From an uncultured Bacillota bacterium (GTDB lineage: Bacteria > Bacillota > Clostridia > Oscillospirales > Oscillospiraceae): a stretch of DNA of 8,086 nt. Below are positions 1 to 5,622 of the stretch, in pieces. The stretch's first letter is position 1. Each line of letters begins with the position of its first letter. The translations under genes and the position numbers were made by a program. The stretch lies in contig CANDCW010000097.1 in NCBI GenBank assembly GCA_947383275.1, positions 1-8,086 of the forward strand. The letters are read 5' to 3'. The notes beneath the pieces were generated by a model that did not search any database, had not been told where the DNA came from, and saw only the letters and a list, made by a program, of their open reading frames with translations.

Positions 1-484
1 GACCTCCACCTACGACGGCATGGCCATCGCCCGGGCGGTGCTGGAGCACTGCGCCAACCCCAAGCGCCTGGGGGCCAAGACCCTCTTTGCCACCCACTAC
101 CATGAGCTTACCACCCTGGAGGGGGACATCCCCGGGGTGAAGAACTACAACATCGCCGCCAAAAAGCGGGGCGGCAGCGTGATTTTCCTGCGAAAAATCG
201 TCCGGGGCGGGGCCGACCAGAGCTACGGCGTGGAGGTGGCCAAACTGGCCGGGGTGCCGGAGCAGGTGGTGCGCCGGGCACGAGAAATTCTGGAGGAGCT
301 GGAATCGGGGAGCTGGGTCCCCGCACCCGTCCGCCCCGCTACAGATACCGGCCAGCTCTCCCTGGGCGGCCTGGGCGGCGAAACTGTGCTGAACAAGCTG
401 CGCATGACAGACGTAAACATCCTCTCCCCCATCGAGGCGCTGAACCTGCTGGCCGAGCTGAAGGAGGACCTGAACGGGGGCTAA
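1..484 (+). CDS. mutS: DNA mismatch recognition ATPase MutS, C-terminal part (5' end outside window)
   Basis: The reading frame is open from base 2 and gives the last 160 residues of MutS, which binds mismatched DNA, exchanges ADP for ATP and recruits MutL. The visible part begins with TSTYDG, the tail of the segment after the Walker B motif (DEIGRGTSTYDG in the family). It continues with the ATPase switch segment ATHYHEL, then GADQSYGVEVAKLAGVP and the helix-turn-helix dimer-contact region ending in ARE-ILEELE. A QLSL string at bases 353-364 matches the start of the family's beta-clamp motif QLSLF, but the phenylalanine is replaced by glycine. The protein ends with the usual leucine-rich tail (SPIEALNLLAEL). 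Its TAA at 482-484 overlaps the stop codon of the convergent gene downstream. Identification is secure; the upstream domains cannot be judged. The ATG at 20 is internal, not the start. Confidence 0.97.
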   Translation, partial: TSTYDGMAIARAVLEHCANPKRLGAKTLFATHYHELTTLEGDIPGVKNYNIAAKKRGGSVIFLRKIVRGGADQSYGVEVAKLAGVPEQVVRRAREILEELESGSWVPAPVRPATDTGQLSLGGLGGETVLNKLRMTDVNILSPIEALNLLAELKEDLNGG

Positions 485-729
485 GTCTCCAGAGCCTCCA
501 GCATCAGGCACGCCCCCAGGCGGAACCCCGCCCGGTAGTAGTGGAAGGCCCGCCAGTTCTCCTGCTCACCCTCCAGCGCGAGGAGGCGGTCTATAAATTC
601 GACCCCGAACACCGCCTTTATTTTATCCCACTCCCCACAGAGCTGTTCATCGATTTCCCGTTGCCTTTTGCCCCGTTTCGGGGTAATATCATACTCGTCA
701 TCAAATATTTCACGCAGTATCCCATTCAT
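481..729 (-). CDS. Small DUF6809-like hypothetical protein
   Basis: This 82-residue acidic protein has no known function. The start is the ATG at 729-727, preceded on the minus strand by a strong GGAGGAG ribosome binding site (735-741) five bases away; a longer frame reaching 843 would run into the neighbouring gene and is not needed. The protein opens MNGILREIFDDEY and ends FRLGACLMLEALET. This resembles the small Bacillota family that I recall as DUF6809 (MxxILxELYxG at the start, GFxLGAxLMIE near the end); the assignment is from memory and is moderate. No signal peptide or membrane segment is visible, and the sequence looks helical. It is divergent from the XRE gene with 50 bp between start codons, and convergent with mutS, sharing four bases at the stop codons. 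GC falls from about 67 % at its 3' end to about 42 % at its 5' end, suggesting foreign origin or mixed ancestry. Confidence 0.72.
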   Translation of the reverse strand: MNGILREIFDDEYDITPKRGKRQREIDEQLCGEWDKIKAVFGVEFIDRLLALEGEQENWRAFHYYRAGFRLGACLMLEALET

Positions 730-748
730 ATACGCTCCTCCATTTATT

Positions 749-762
749 AGTTTTTCGAAACT
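749..762. promoter_or_regulatory. Inverted repeat between divergent genes, possible XRE operator
   Basis: The sequence AGTTT-TTCG-AAACT is a perfect 5-bp dyad with a 4-base spacer. It ends 17 bp before the XRE start codon and lies upstream of the minus-strand gene. XRE/Cro-type repressors commonly bind short dyads in the shared control region of divergent genes, so this is the best operator candidate in the 50-bp gap. A dyad this short can arise by chance, and no second copy was found in the gap. Confidence 0.35.
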
Positions 763-779
763 TGTCAAGGGGGTATCGA

Positions 780-1025
780 ATGTTTTCAAAAGAACTTTTC
801 GGACAGCGATTAAAAGAGTGCCGTAAAAAAGCCGGAGAGACACAGGCCCAGCTGAGTGAAGTTCTCTCTATCAATAAAAGCCGAGTCTGCGCTATGGAAA
901 AAGGCATCAACACCACCACGGCGGAAAAGATTGCCCTGATCTGTGAGCACTACCAGGTGTCCTCCGACTACCTTTTGGGTCTGACGGACGACCCCAGGGA
1001 GCGTTTAAAACCAAAGAGAAAGTGA
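780..1025 (+). CDS. XRE-family helix-turn-helix transcriptional regulator
   Basis: This 81-residue protein is almost entirely one HTH_3/Cro-CI DNA-binding domain. Helix 1 is FGQRLKECRKKAG (7-19), helix 2 is TQAQLSEVL (21-29) and the recognition helix is around NKSRVCAMEKG (32-42). The family's closing segment is IALICEHYQVSSDYLLGLTD (51-70), and a basic tail follows. There is no sensor, peptidase or oligomerisation domain, so any ligand or inducer is unknown. The ATG at 780 is chosen because AAGGGGG (767-773) stands six bases before it; a TTG at 762 in frame has no comparable site. The stop TGA (1023-1025) overlaps a possible GTG start of mutL and is eight bases from its likelier ATG, so translation of the two genes may be coupled. 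GC over 781-1020 is about 49 % by hand count, against about 65-70 % in mutL. It probably represses its own promoter and the divergent gene; this is inference. Confidence 0.88.
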   Translation: MFSKELFGQRLKECRKKAGETQAQLSEVLSINKSRVCAMEKGINTTTAEKIALICEHYQVSSDYLLGLTDDPRERLKPKRK

Positions 1026-1033
1026 GCGCAGCC

Positions 1034-2917
1034 ATGCCAGACATTCAAGTATTAGACCCCCATGTAGCCGACCTGATTGCCGCCGGAGAGGTGGTGGAGC
1101 GGCCCGCCTCCGTGGCCAAGGAGCTGATGGAGAACGCCATCGACGCCGGGGCGTCCGCCGTGACGGTGGAGATATCCCACGGCGGGCTGACCTTCCTCCG
1201 GGTGACCGACGACGGGAAGGGCATCCCGGCCGGAGAGCTGAGGACCGCCTTTCTCCGCCACGCCACCAGCAAGCTGCGCACCGAGTACGACCTGGAGGCC
1301 ATCGGCACTCTGGGCTTCCGGGGGGAGGCGCTGGCGGCCATCTCCGCCGTATCCCGGGTGGAGGTGCTCACCCGGACCGCCGGCGCGGACCTGGGCGCGT
1401 CCCTCGCCCTGGAGGGGGGCGCACCGGGCGGGGTGGAGGAGGCGGGCTGTCCCTTGGGCACTACCATGGTGGTTCGCGACCTGTTCTTCAACACCCCGGC
1501 AAGGCTGAAATTCATGAAAAAAGACGCCGCCGAGGGCGCCGCTGTCTTTTCCGTGGTCCAGAGGGCGGCCCTGTCCCACCCGGAGGTGAGCGTCAAGTTC
1601 ATCCGGGACGGCAAACAGGAGCTGCTTACCCCCGGGGACGGACAGCTAAAGTCCGCCGTCTACGCCGTGCTGGGCCGGGAACTGGCTCTGGGCTTCCGGG
1701 AGGTGAGAGCCAGCGGGGAGGGCATGTCGGTAGAGGGCTTCGCCTCCATGCCCGCCTGCTGCCGGGCCAGCCGCAGCTGGCAGTTCTTCTTTGTCAACGG
1801 CCGGCAGGTCAAGTCCCCGCTGATGTCCGCCGCCCTGGAGGAGGCCTACAAAAACCAGCGGATGGTGGGCAAATTTCCCGGCTGCGTGCTGCATTTGCGG
1901 ACAAAATTAAACGCAGTGGACGTAAACGTCCACCCCGCCAAAACAGAAGTAAAATTCGGCGCGGAACGGGCCGTGTTCTCAGCCGTGTACCACGCCGTGC
2001 TCTCCACCCTGGAGGGGGATTCCTCCCACCCTCAGGCGGTACTGAAAAACACGGAAATTCCTGATGTGCGCAAGCAGAACTCGATGACGCCCAACCAGTT
2101 CCGGATGGCCGCGCCGCCCCCCCGGGCGGCTGTGCCCCCGGCGGTACGGGTCCATGACAGCGCCTACACGCCGCCGGCCCCCGCCTCCCCACAGCGGGAA
2201 AAGCCCCCTTTGGCAGAGCGGTTCCGCCCGCAGGGCGCCGGGAATTGTATTTCGCCGCAGGCGGAATGCGCCCAGCAGATCAAGCTACCAGAGCGCGGGG
2301 ATGGTTCATCGACTTTGCCAAAGGAGCCTTTACCGCCTATAGGCGGGGCGGAGGAGCTCCCTTGGCGGGTGGCCGGGGAGGTGCTGAACACCTACATTAT
2401 CGTAGAGCGGGGGGAGACGGTATTCTTCATCGACAAGCACGCCGCCCATGAGCGGATGAACTTCGACCGCATGAAAGCGGAGGGCTACGCCCCCATGGCC
2501 CAGACCCTGCTTACGCCAGTGGTCTGCCGGTTGTCCCCGGCCCAGCGGGACGTGCTGCTGTCCCAGTGGGCGCTGCTGGAGGAGTTCGGGTTTGAGGCGG
2601 ACGGGCTGGGCCAGGATCTGGCGGTGCGCCAGGCCCCCGACTACCTGGACGCCGGAGACATCCCCGCCGCCCTGGAGGAGCTGGCCCAGAAGCTGCTGTC
2701 CACCGGCGGGGCCGACCCCGCCGCCGCCCGGGACAAGCTGCTCCACACCATGGCCTGCAAAGCCGCCATCAAGGGCGGCTGGCACTCCAGCCCCCAAGAG
2801 CTGGAGCGGGTGGCTCAGGCTGTCATGTCCGGGCAGGTGAAATACTGTCCCCACGGCCGTCCGGTGGCCATTGAACTGACCAAAAAGGAGTTAGAGAAAC
2901 AGTTCAAGCGGGCGTGA
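1034..2917 (+). CDS. mutL: DNA mismatch repair protein MutL (endonuclease type)
   Basis: MutL links mismatch-bound MutS to strand incision and removal. The 627-residue protein has the GHKL ATPase domain at the N-terminus: LIAAGEVVERPASV, the catalytic E33-N34 in ELMENAIDAGA, DDGKGI (59-64), RHATSKL and GFRGEALAAISAV. A proline-rich linker covers roughly residues 345-445. The C-terminal domain has the nuclease signatures: D467-K-H-A-A-H-E473 with D478, A-C575-K, and C605-PHGRP. A beta-clamp motif, QTLLTP, begins at residue 490. The nuclease motif differs from the textbook DQHA-x2-E-x4-E, having K468 and D478. The ATG at 1034 fits the usual MutL start (MPxIQVLDxHVADLIAAGEV). A GTG at 1022, overlapping the XRE stop as GTGA, would add four residues. 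Neither has a clear Shine-Dalgarno sequence, so translation may depend on the upstream XRE gene. Confidence 0.97.
   Translation: MPDIQVLDPHVADLIAAGEVVERPASVAKELMENAIDAGASAVTVEISHGGLTFLRVTDDGKGIPAGELRTAFLRHATSKLRTEYDLEAIGTLGFRGEALAAISAVSRVEVLTRTAGADLGASLALEGGAPGGVEEAGCPLGTTMVVRDLFFNTPARLKFMKKDAAEGAAVFSVVQRAALSHPEVSVKFIRDGKQELLTPGDGQLKSAVYAVLGRELALGFREVRASGEGMSVEGFASMPACCRASRSWQFFFVNGRQVKSPLMSAALEEAYKNQRMVGKFPGCVLHLRTKLNAVDVNVHPAKTEVKFGAERAVFSAVYHAVLSTLEGDSSHPQAVLKNTEIPDVRKQNSMTPNQFRMAAPPPRAAVPPAVRVHDSAYTPPAPASPQREKPPLAERFRPQGAGNCISPQAECAQQIKLPERGDGSSTLPKEPLPPIGGAEELPWRVAGEVLNTYIIVERGETVFFIDKHAAHERMNFDRMKAEGYAPMAQTLLTPVVCRLSPAQRDVLLSQWALLEEFGFEADGLGQDLAVRQAPDYLDAGDIPAALEELAQKLLSTGGADPAAARDKLLHTMACKAAIKGGWHSSPQELERVAQAVMSGQVKYCPHGRPVAIELTKKELEKQFKRA
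2333..2346. repeat. Perfect 14-bp palindrome inside mutL linker
   Basis: CCGCCTATAGGCGG reads the same on both strands. It lies in the poorly constrained linker coding region (PPIGG). No role is known; codon choice in a proline-glycine stretch may explain it. Confidence 0.4.
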
Positions 2918-2939
2918 GGCCCTCCATCCTCAACACACT

Positions 2940-3041
2940 TTGCGATTCGCCTCAATCCGCCAGCACTACAACGTCTCCGCAAACTATATGCTGGACCCCA
3001 CCGACGAGCCCAAGCCCTACCAGCGAAAGAAACCGGAATAG
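2940..3041 (+). pseudogene. Headless 3' remnant of a second XRE-family regulator
   Basis: In the frame closing at TAG 3039-3041 the sequence encodes LRFASIRQHYNVSANYMLDP followed by a basic, proline-rich tail. This is the closing segment of an XRE/Cro-type domain. It aligns without gaps to residues 52-72 of the intact XRE protein upstream of mutL, with 11 of 21 residues identical and 41 of 63 bases identical by hand count (933-995 against 2949-3011). The helix-turn-helix itself is missing: upstream the frame runs into the end of mutL, and there is no start codon with a ribosome binding site. The only nearby ATG (2988) lies after most of the similarity. It is therefore best read as a decayed gene end. 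Divergence from the intact copy is too high for a recent duplication. The rest of the 162-bp mutL-miaA gap shows only the miaA ribosome binding site. Confidence 0.65.
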
Positions 3042-3079
3042 GAAATTGCTGGGCGTCATCTTTCAAGGAGGCGATACCA

Positions 3080-4015
3080 ATGCCACCAAAGCTTTTAGTC
3101 ATCACCGGCCCCACCGCGTCTGGGAAAACCTGGCTGGCTGTGGAGCTGGCCAAGCGTTATAACGGCGAGGTGGTGTCCGCCGACTCCATGCAGATCTACC
3201 GCCGCATGGATATCGGCACTGCCAAGCCCACCGCGGAGGAGATGCAAGGCGTCCCCCACCACATGATTGACGTGGCCGACCCGGAGGAAAATTTCTCCGT
3301 GGCCCGGTACGCGGACGCGGCGGCGGCCTGCGTGGAGGATGTGCTCTCCCGTGGGAAACTGCCCATCCTGGCCGGCGGGACAGGACTGTATATCGACTCC
3401 CTGCTGGCCGGGCGGACCTTTGCCCCCTTCGACACAGCTCTCCGCGCCCAATTGGAAGAGCGGTACCGCGTTCAAGGAGGCCGGGCCCTCCTGGAGGAGC
3501 TGGCAAAAGCGGACCCTGAATCTGCCGCCCGGCTCCACCCCAACGATGCCAAACGGATCATCCGGGCGCTGGAAGTGTGGCTGGCCACCGGCAGGACCAT
3601 CACCCGGCACAACGAGGACACCAAGGCCCTCCCGCCCCGGTACGATGCCCTTACCCTTACGCTGGACTTTGAACGCCGGGTGGACCTATGGGACCGCATT
3701 GATCGCCGGGTGGACCGTATGATGGCGGACGGGCTGGCGCGGGAGGTCCAGGCCCTGTTGGACAGCGGCGTCCCCACAGCCTGCACCGCCATGCAGGCCA
3801 TCGGCTATAAGGAGATGGCCGCGGCCCTCCTGGGGGGCGGGGATACCGCAGCAGCCGCAGAGCAAATCAAACTGCGCTCCCGGCAGTACGCCAAGCGGCA
3901 GCGCACCTGGTTCCGGCGCAACCGGCAGGCCAAGCCCCTCCTGTGGGATACCGAGCCAAATTTTGCGGACGTCCTGCACCGTTCGACAATGTATCTGGAA
4001 GATTTTGGTATATAA
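3080..4015 (+). CDS. miaA: tRNA dimethylallyltransferase MiaA
   Basis: MiaA transfers a dimethylallyl group from dimethylallyl diphosphate to N6 of adenosine 37 in tRNAs reading UNN codons, giving i6A. The 311-residue length is normal for the family. Seen in order: the P-loop GPTASGKT (10-17), the conserved SADSMQIYRRMDIGTAKP (33-50) containing the catalytic aspartate D35, VPHHMID, the AGGTGLYID motif, the region around LHPNDAKRIIRALEV that precedes the tRNA-binding insertion, QAIGYKEM, and the arginine-rich RSRQYAKRQRTWFR near the C-terminus. The ATG at 3080 is supported by AAGGAGG (3065-3071) eight bases upstream. It follows the XRE remnant and precedes hfq by 56 bases, a miaA-hfq order also seen in many other bacteria. 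No defect is visible. Confidence 0.98.
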   Translation: MPPKLLVITGPTASGKTWLAVELAKRYNGEVVSADSMQIYRRMDIGTAKPTAEEMQGVPHHMIDVADPEENFSVARYADAAAACVEDVLSRGKLPILAGGTGLYIDSLLAGRTFAPFDTALRAQLEERYRVQGGRALLEELAKADPESAARLHPNDAKRIIRALEVWLATGRTITRHNEDTKALPPRYDALTLTLDFERRVDLWDRIDRRVDRMMADGLAREVQALLDSGVPTACTAMQAIGYKEMAAALLGGGDTAAAAEQIKLRSRQYAKRQRTWFRRNRQAKPLLWDTEPNFADVLHRSTMYLEDFGI

Positions 4016-4016
4016 T
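4006..4016 (+). promoter_or_regulatory. Candidate hfq promoter -10 region overlapping miaA stop
   Basis: A perfect TATAAT (4011-4016) covers the miaA stop codon and lies in the longer string TGGTATATAAT, which can also be read as an extended -10 (TG-n-TATATA). The best -35-like sequence, TCGACA at 3983-3988, is 22 bases from TATAAT, or 20 from TATATA; both are too far for a standard promoter. Activity would therefore depend on the extended -10. A start near 4023 would give an hfq leader of about 50 bases holding a hairpin and the ribosome binding site. Confidence 0.4.
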
Positions 4017-4027
4017 AGCGGCACTCA

Positions 4028-4047
4028 GGCGGGACATGCCTCCCGCC
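4028..4047 (+). other. Hairpin in the hfq leader
   Basis: GGCGGGA (4028-4034) and TCCCGCC (4041-4047) form a perfect 7-bp stem with a 6-base loop between miaA and hfq. No T-run follows on either strand, so it is unlikely to be an intrinsic terminator. It ends nine bases before the AAAAAGGAG ribosome binding site. Protection of the 5' end, processing of a miaA-hfq transcript or a binding site for Hfq itself are possible; none is shown. Confidence 0.5.
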
Positions 4048-4071
4048 CTAAAAGAAAAAGGAGTGCTACAT

Positions 4072-4302
4072 ATGACAAAGACCAACAACCTCCAGGACAT
4101 CTTCCTCACCCAAGCCCGCCGGGAGCGGCGAAACGTCACCATGTTCTTGATGAACGGCTTTCAGATGCGGGGCTACATTACCGGCTTCGACGCCTTTACC
4201 GTCGTTCTCACCAGCGACGGCAAGCAGCAGATTATCTACAAGCACGCCATCTCGACCATTGTTCCGGAGCGGCCCGTGCCCCTGACCGAAGAGGAGGGCT
4301 GA
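4072..4302 (+). CDS. hfq: RNA chaperone Hfq
   Basis: Hfq forms a hexameric ring that binds U-rich small RNAs and A-rich mRNA segments. This 76-residue protein has LQDIFL at the start, Sm1 as VTMFLMNGFQMRGYITGFDAF (22-42) and Sm2 as YKHAISTIVP (56-65), with the classic KHA residues for 3'-U binding. The rim segment is R16-R17-E18-R19, followed by R20. It matches E. coli Hfq residue for residue, whereas the B. subtilis protein has RKEN there. There is almost no C-terminal tail beyond the Sm core, only a short acidic end (LTEEEG). The ATG at 4072 has AAAAAGGAG eight bases upstream; a longer in-frame extension back to 3943 would overlap miaA and is rejected. It may be transcribed both from upstream and from its own promoter. 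Confidence 0.97.
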   Translation: MTKTNNLQDIFLTQARRERRNVTMFLMNGFQMRGYITGFDAFTVVLTSDGKQQIIYKHAISTIVPERPVPLTEEEG

Positions 4303-4324
4303 TCCACAGAAAGAGAGAACCCCT

Positions 4325-5590
4325 ATGAAACAAGGAAAATCCCTTATTACCTTTACCATTCTGGCATTTGCCGCAGTTATTTCCCTCTATTTTGGCTATT
4401 ACGTCTACAACGCCCTGGACACGCCCTACCGCACCACCCGCGTCTACGCCTACACCGCCAACGACAGCGTAACGGCGGAGGGGCTGGTGGTCCGAAAGGC
4501 CCTGCTCCTCCCCGCCCAGAGCGGCATTTTGGAAATTACCCGGGCGGAGGGCGAAAAGGTGGGCAAGGGCCAGCAGGTGGCCCTTGTCTACCGGGACAGC
4601 CAGGCCCAGACCAACCAGGCCCACATTGAGGAGCTGGAGATGAATATCCAGCTGCTGGAGGAGGCCATCGTCCAGTCCGGCAGCCTGGAGTCCGCCGCCC
4701 GGCTGGACGAGGATATCCTCCAGGCCGTGGTGGAGCTGCGGGCCTCCTACGCCCTGGGGGACTACACCCAGCTGCGCGCCCAATCTATCAATGTAAAGAG
4801 CAGCCTCCTCAAGCGGGGCTACACCTACAACGACGGCCTCACCTCCGCCGATCTGAACGCCCGGCTGAAGGCCCTGCGGGAGGAGCTGGGCGTCCTTACC
4901 CGCCAGTCCGCCAGCGCCACCACCCGGATCAACGCCCCGGAGCCGGGGGTGTTTTCCAGTCTGGTGGACGGCTACGAATCCCGCCTCACCCCGGAGAGCG
5001 TCTATCAGCTCACCCCTTCCGCCCTTCAGGAGCTCATTGACAACCCCGCCGGGGAGGACTCCGGCGCCATGGGCAAGCTGATCACCGACCACACCTGGTA
5101 TTTTGCCGCCAACCTGCCCAAATCCGCCGCCCGCCGGCTGGAGGAGGGCGATTCCGCCACCCTCCGCTTTTCCGGGGAGCTGAACCGGGATGTGGAAATG
5201 CTGGTGGACCGCATCGCTCCCTCCCAAGGGGACACCACCCTGGTGGTCTTCTCCTCAAACCGCTACCTCACCCTCACCACCCTGCTGCGCCACCAGACAG
5301 TGGAGCTCATTTTTGATTCCTGGTCCGGGCTGCGCATCCCCAAGCAGGCTCTCCACCTGGAGCAGGCCGCCCAGGAGCCGGAATCCAGCACTGCGGCTGC
5401 CGCCCGGACTGTGGTGTACGCCCTGGTCAACGGCCGCACCGAGTCCCGGGAGGTCTCCATTGTCCACGAGGGTTCCGACTACTACGTGGTCCGCCCTGTT
5501 GGCACTGGACGGAAGGTCCTCCGGGACGGGGACGCCATCATCGTCGAGGGCACCGGCCTTCAGGACGGGCTGCTCCTGGAGAACCGGTAG
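4325..5590 (+). CDS. HlyD-like membrane-anchored adaptor protein
   Basis: The 421-residue protein begins with one clear membrane segment (about residues 7-28, LITFTILAFAAVISLYFGYY), so most of it should lie outside the membrane. A lipoyl/biotinyl-like half-motif follows (about 48-92, including GLVVRK, ILEITRAEGEKVGKGQQVALVY), then a predicted coiled coil (about 93-125), a helical middle part, a second barrel-like half (about 250-340) and a C-terminal beta region ending GDAIIVEGTGLQDGLLL. This is the layout of HlyD/membrane-fusion proteins, which bridge inner-membrane transporters in secretion systems. No ABC, RND or MFS partner is present nearby; instead it sits between hfq and the yggS-sepF division genes. 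Its role is unknown; an envelope or division role is only suggested by position. The ATG at 4325 has a weak purine-rich AAAGAGAG upstream, 22 bases after hfq, so coupled translation is possible. Confidence 0.82.
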   Translation: MKQGKSLITFTILAFAAVISLYFGYYVYNALDTPYRTTRVYAYTANDSVTAEGLVVRKALLLPAQSGILEITRAEGEKVGKGQQVALVYRDSQAQTNQAHIEELEMNIQLLEEAIVQSGSLESAARLDEDILQAVVELRASYALGDYTQLRAQSINVKSSLLKRGYTYNDGLTSADLNARLKALREELGVLTRQSASATTRINAPEPGVFSSLVDGYESRLTPESVYQLTPSALQELIDNPAGEDSGAMGKLITDHTWYFAANLPKSAARRLEEGDSATLRFSGELNRDVEMLVDRIAPSQGDTTLVVFSSNRYLTLTTLLRHQTVELIFDSWSGLRIPKQALHLEQAAQEPESSTAAAARTVVYALVNGRTESREVSIVHEGSDYYVVRPVGTGRKVLRDGDAIIVEGTGLQDGLLLENR

Positions 5591-5622
5591 CTTCTATTCC
5601 GATACAGAGAGAAGGAGTATCC

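Noticed and set aside
661..689. Plus-strand promoter TTGCCT-N17-TAATAT for the XRE gene
   Set aside because: Spacing is right but each box matches only four of six bases, which is common by chance in this AT-rich stretch.
741..768. Minus-strand promoter with a perfect TTGACA (768-763) for the DUF6809-like gene
   Set aside because: With a 15-17 base spacer the -10 would touch or overlap the GGAGGAG ribosome binding site, so the transcript would lose it; TAATAA at 749-744 leaves only a 13-base spacer.
730..843. Longer start of the minus-strand gene at 843 (120 residues)
   Set aside because: It would overlap the XRE gene and add sequence without family resemblance; ATG 729 has a strong ribosome binding site.
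481..1030. Attachment-site direct repeats flanking the XRE/DUF6809-like module
   Set aside because: I compared the mutS end with the mutL start and mutL end by eye and saw no repeat longer than a few bases; no integrase or transposase is present.
2914..3162. 82-codon plus-strand frame starting with GTG across the mutL-miaA gap
   Set aside because: It overlaps both genes in another frame, has no ribosome binding site of its own and no recognisable domain; the XRE similarity lies in a different frame.
4232..5227. Long (331-codon) minus-strand open frame opposite the HlyD-like gene
   Set aside because: It is Gly/Val/Leu-rich shadow coding typical of the antisense strand of a GC-rich gene, with no ribosome binding site or recognisable domain.
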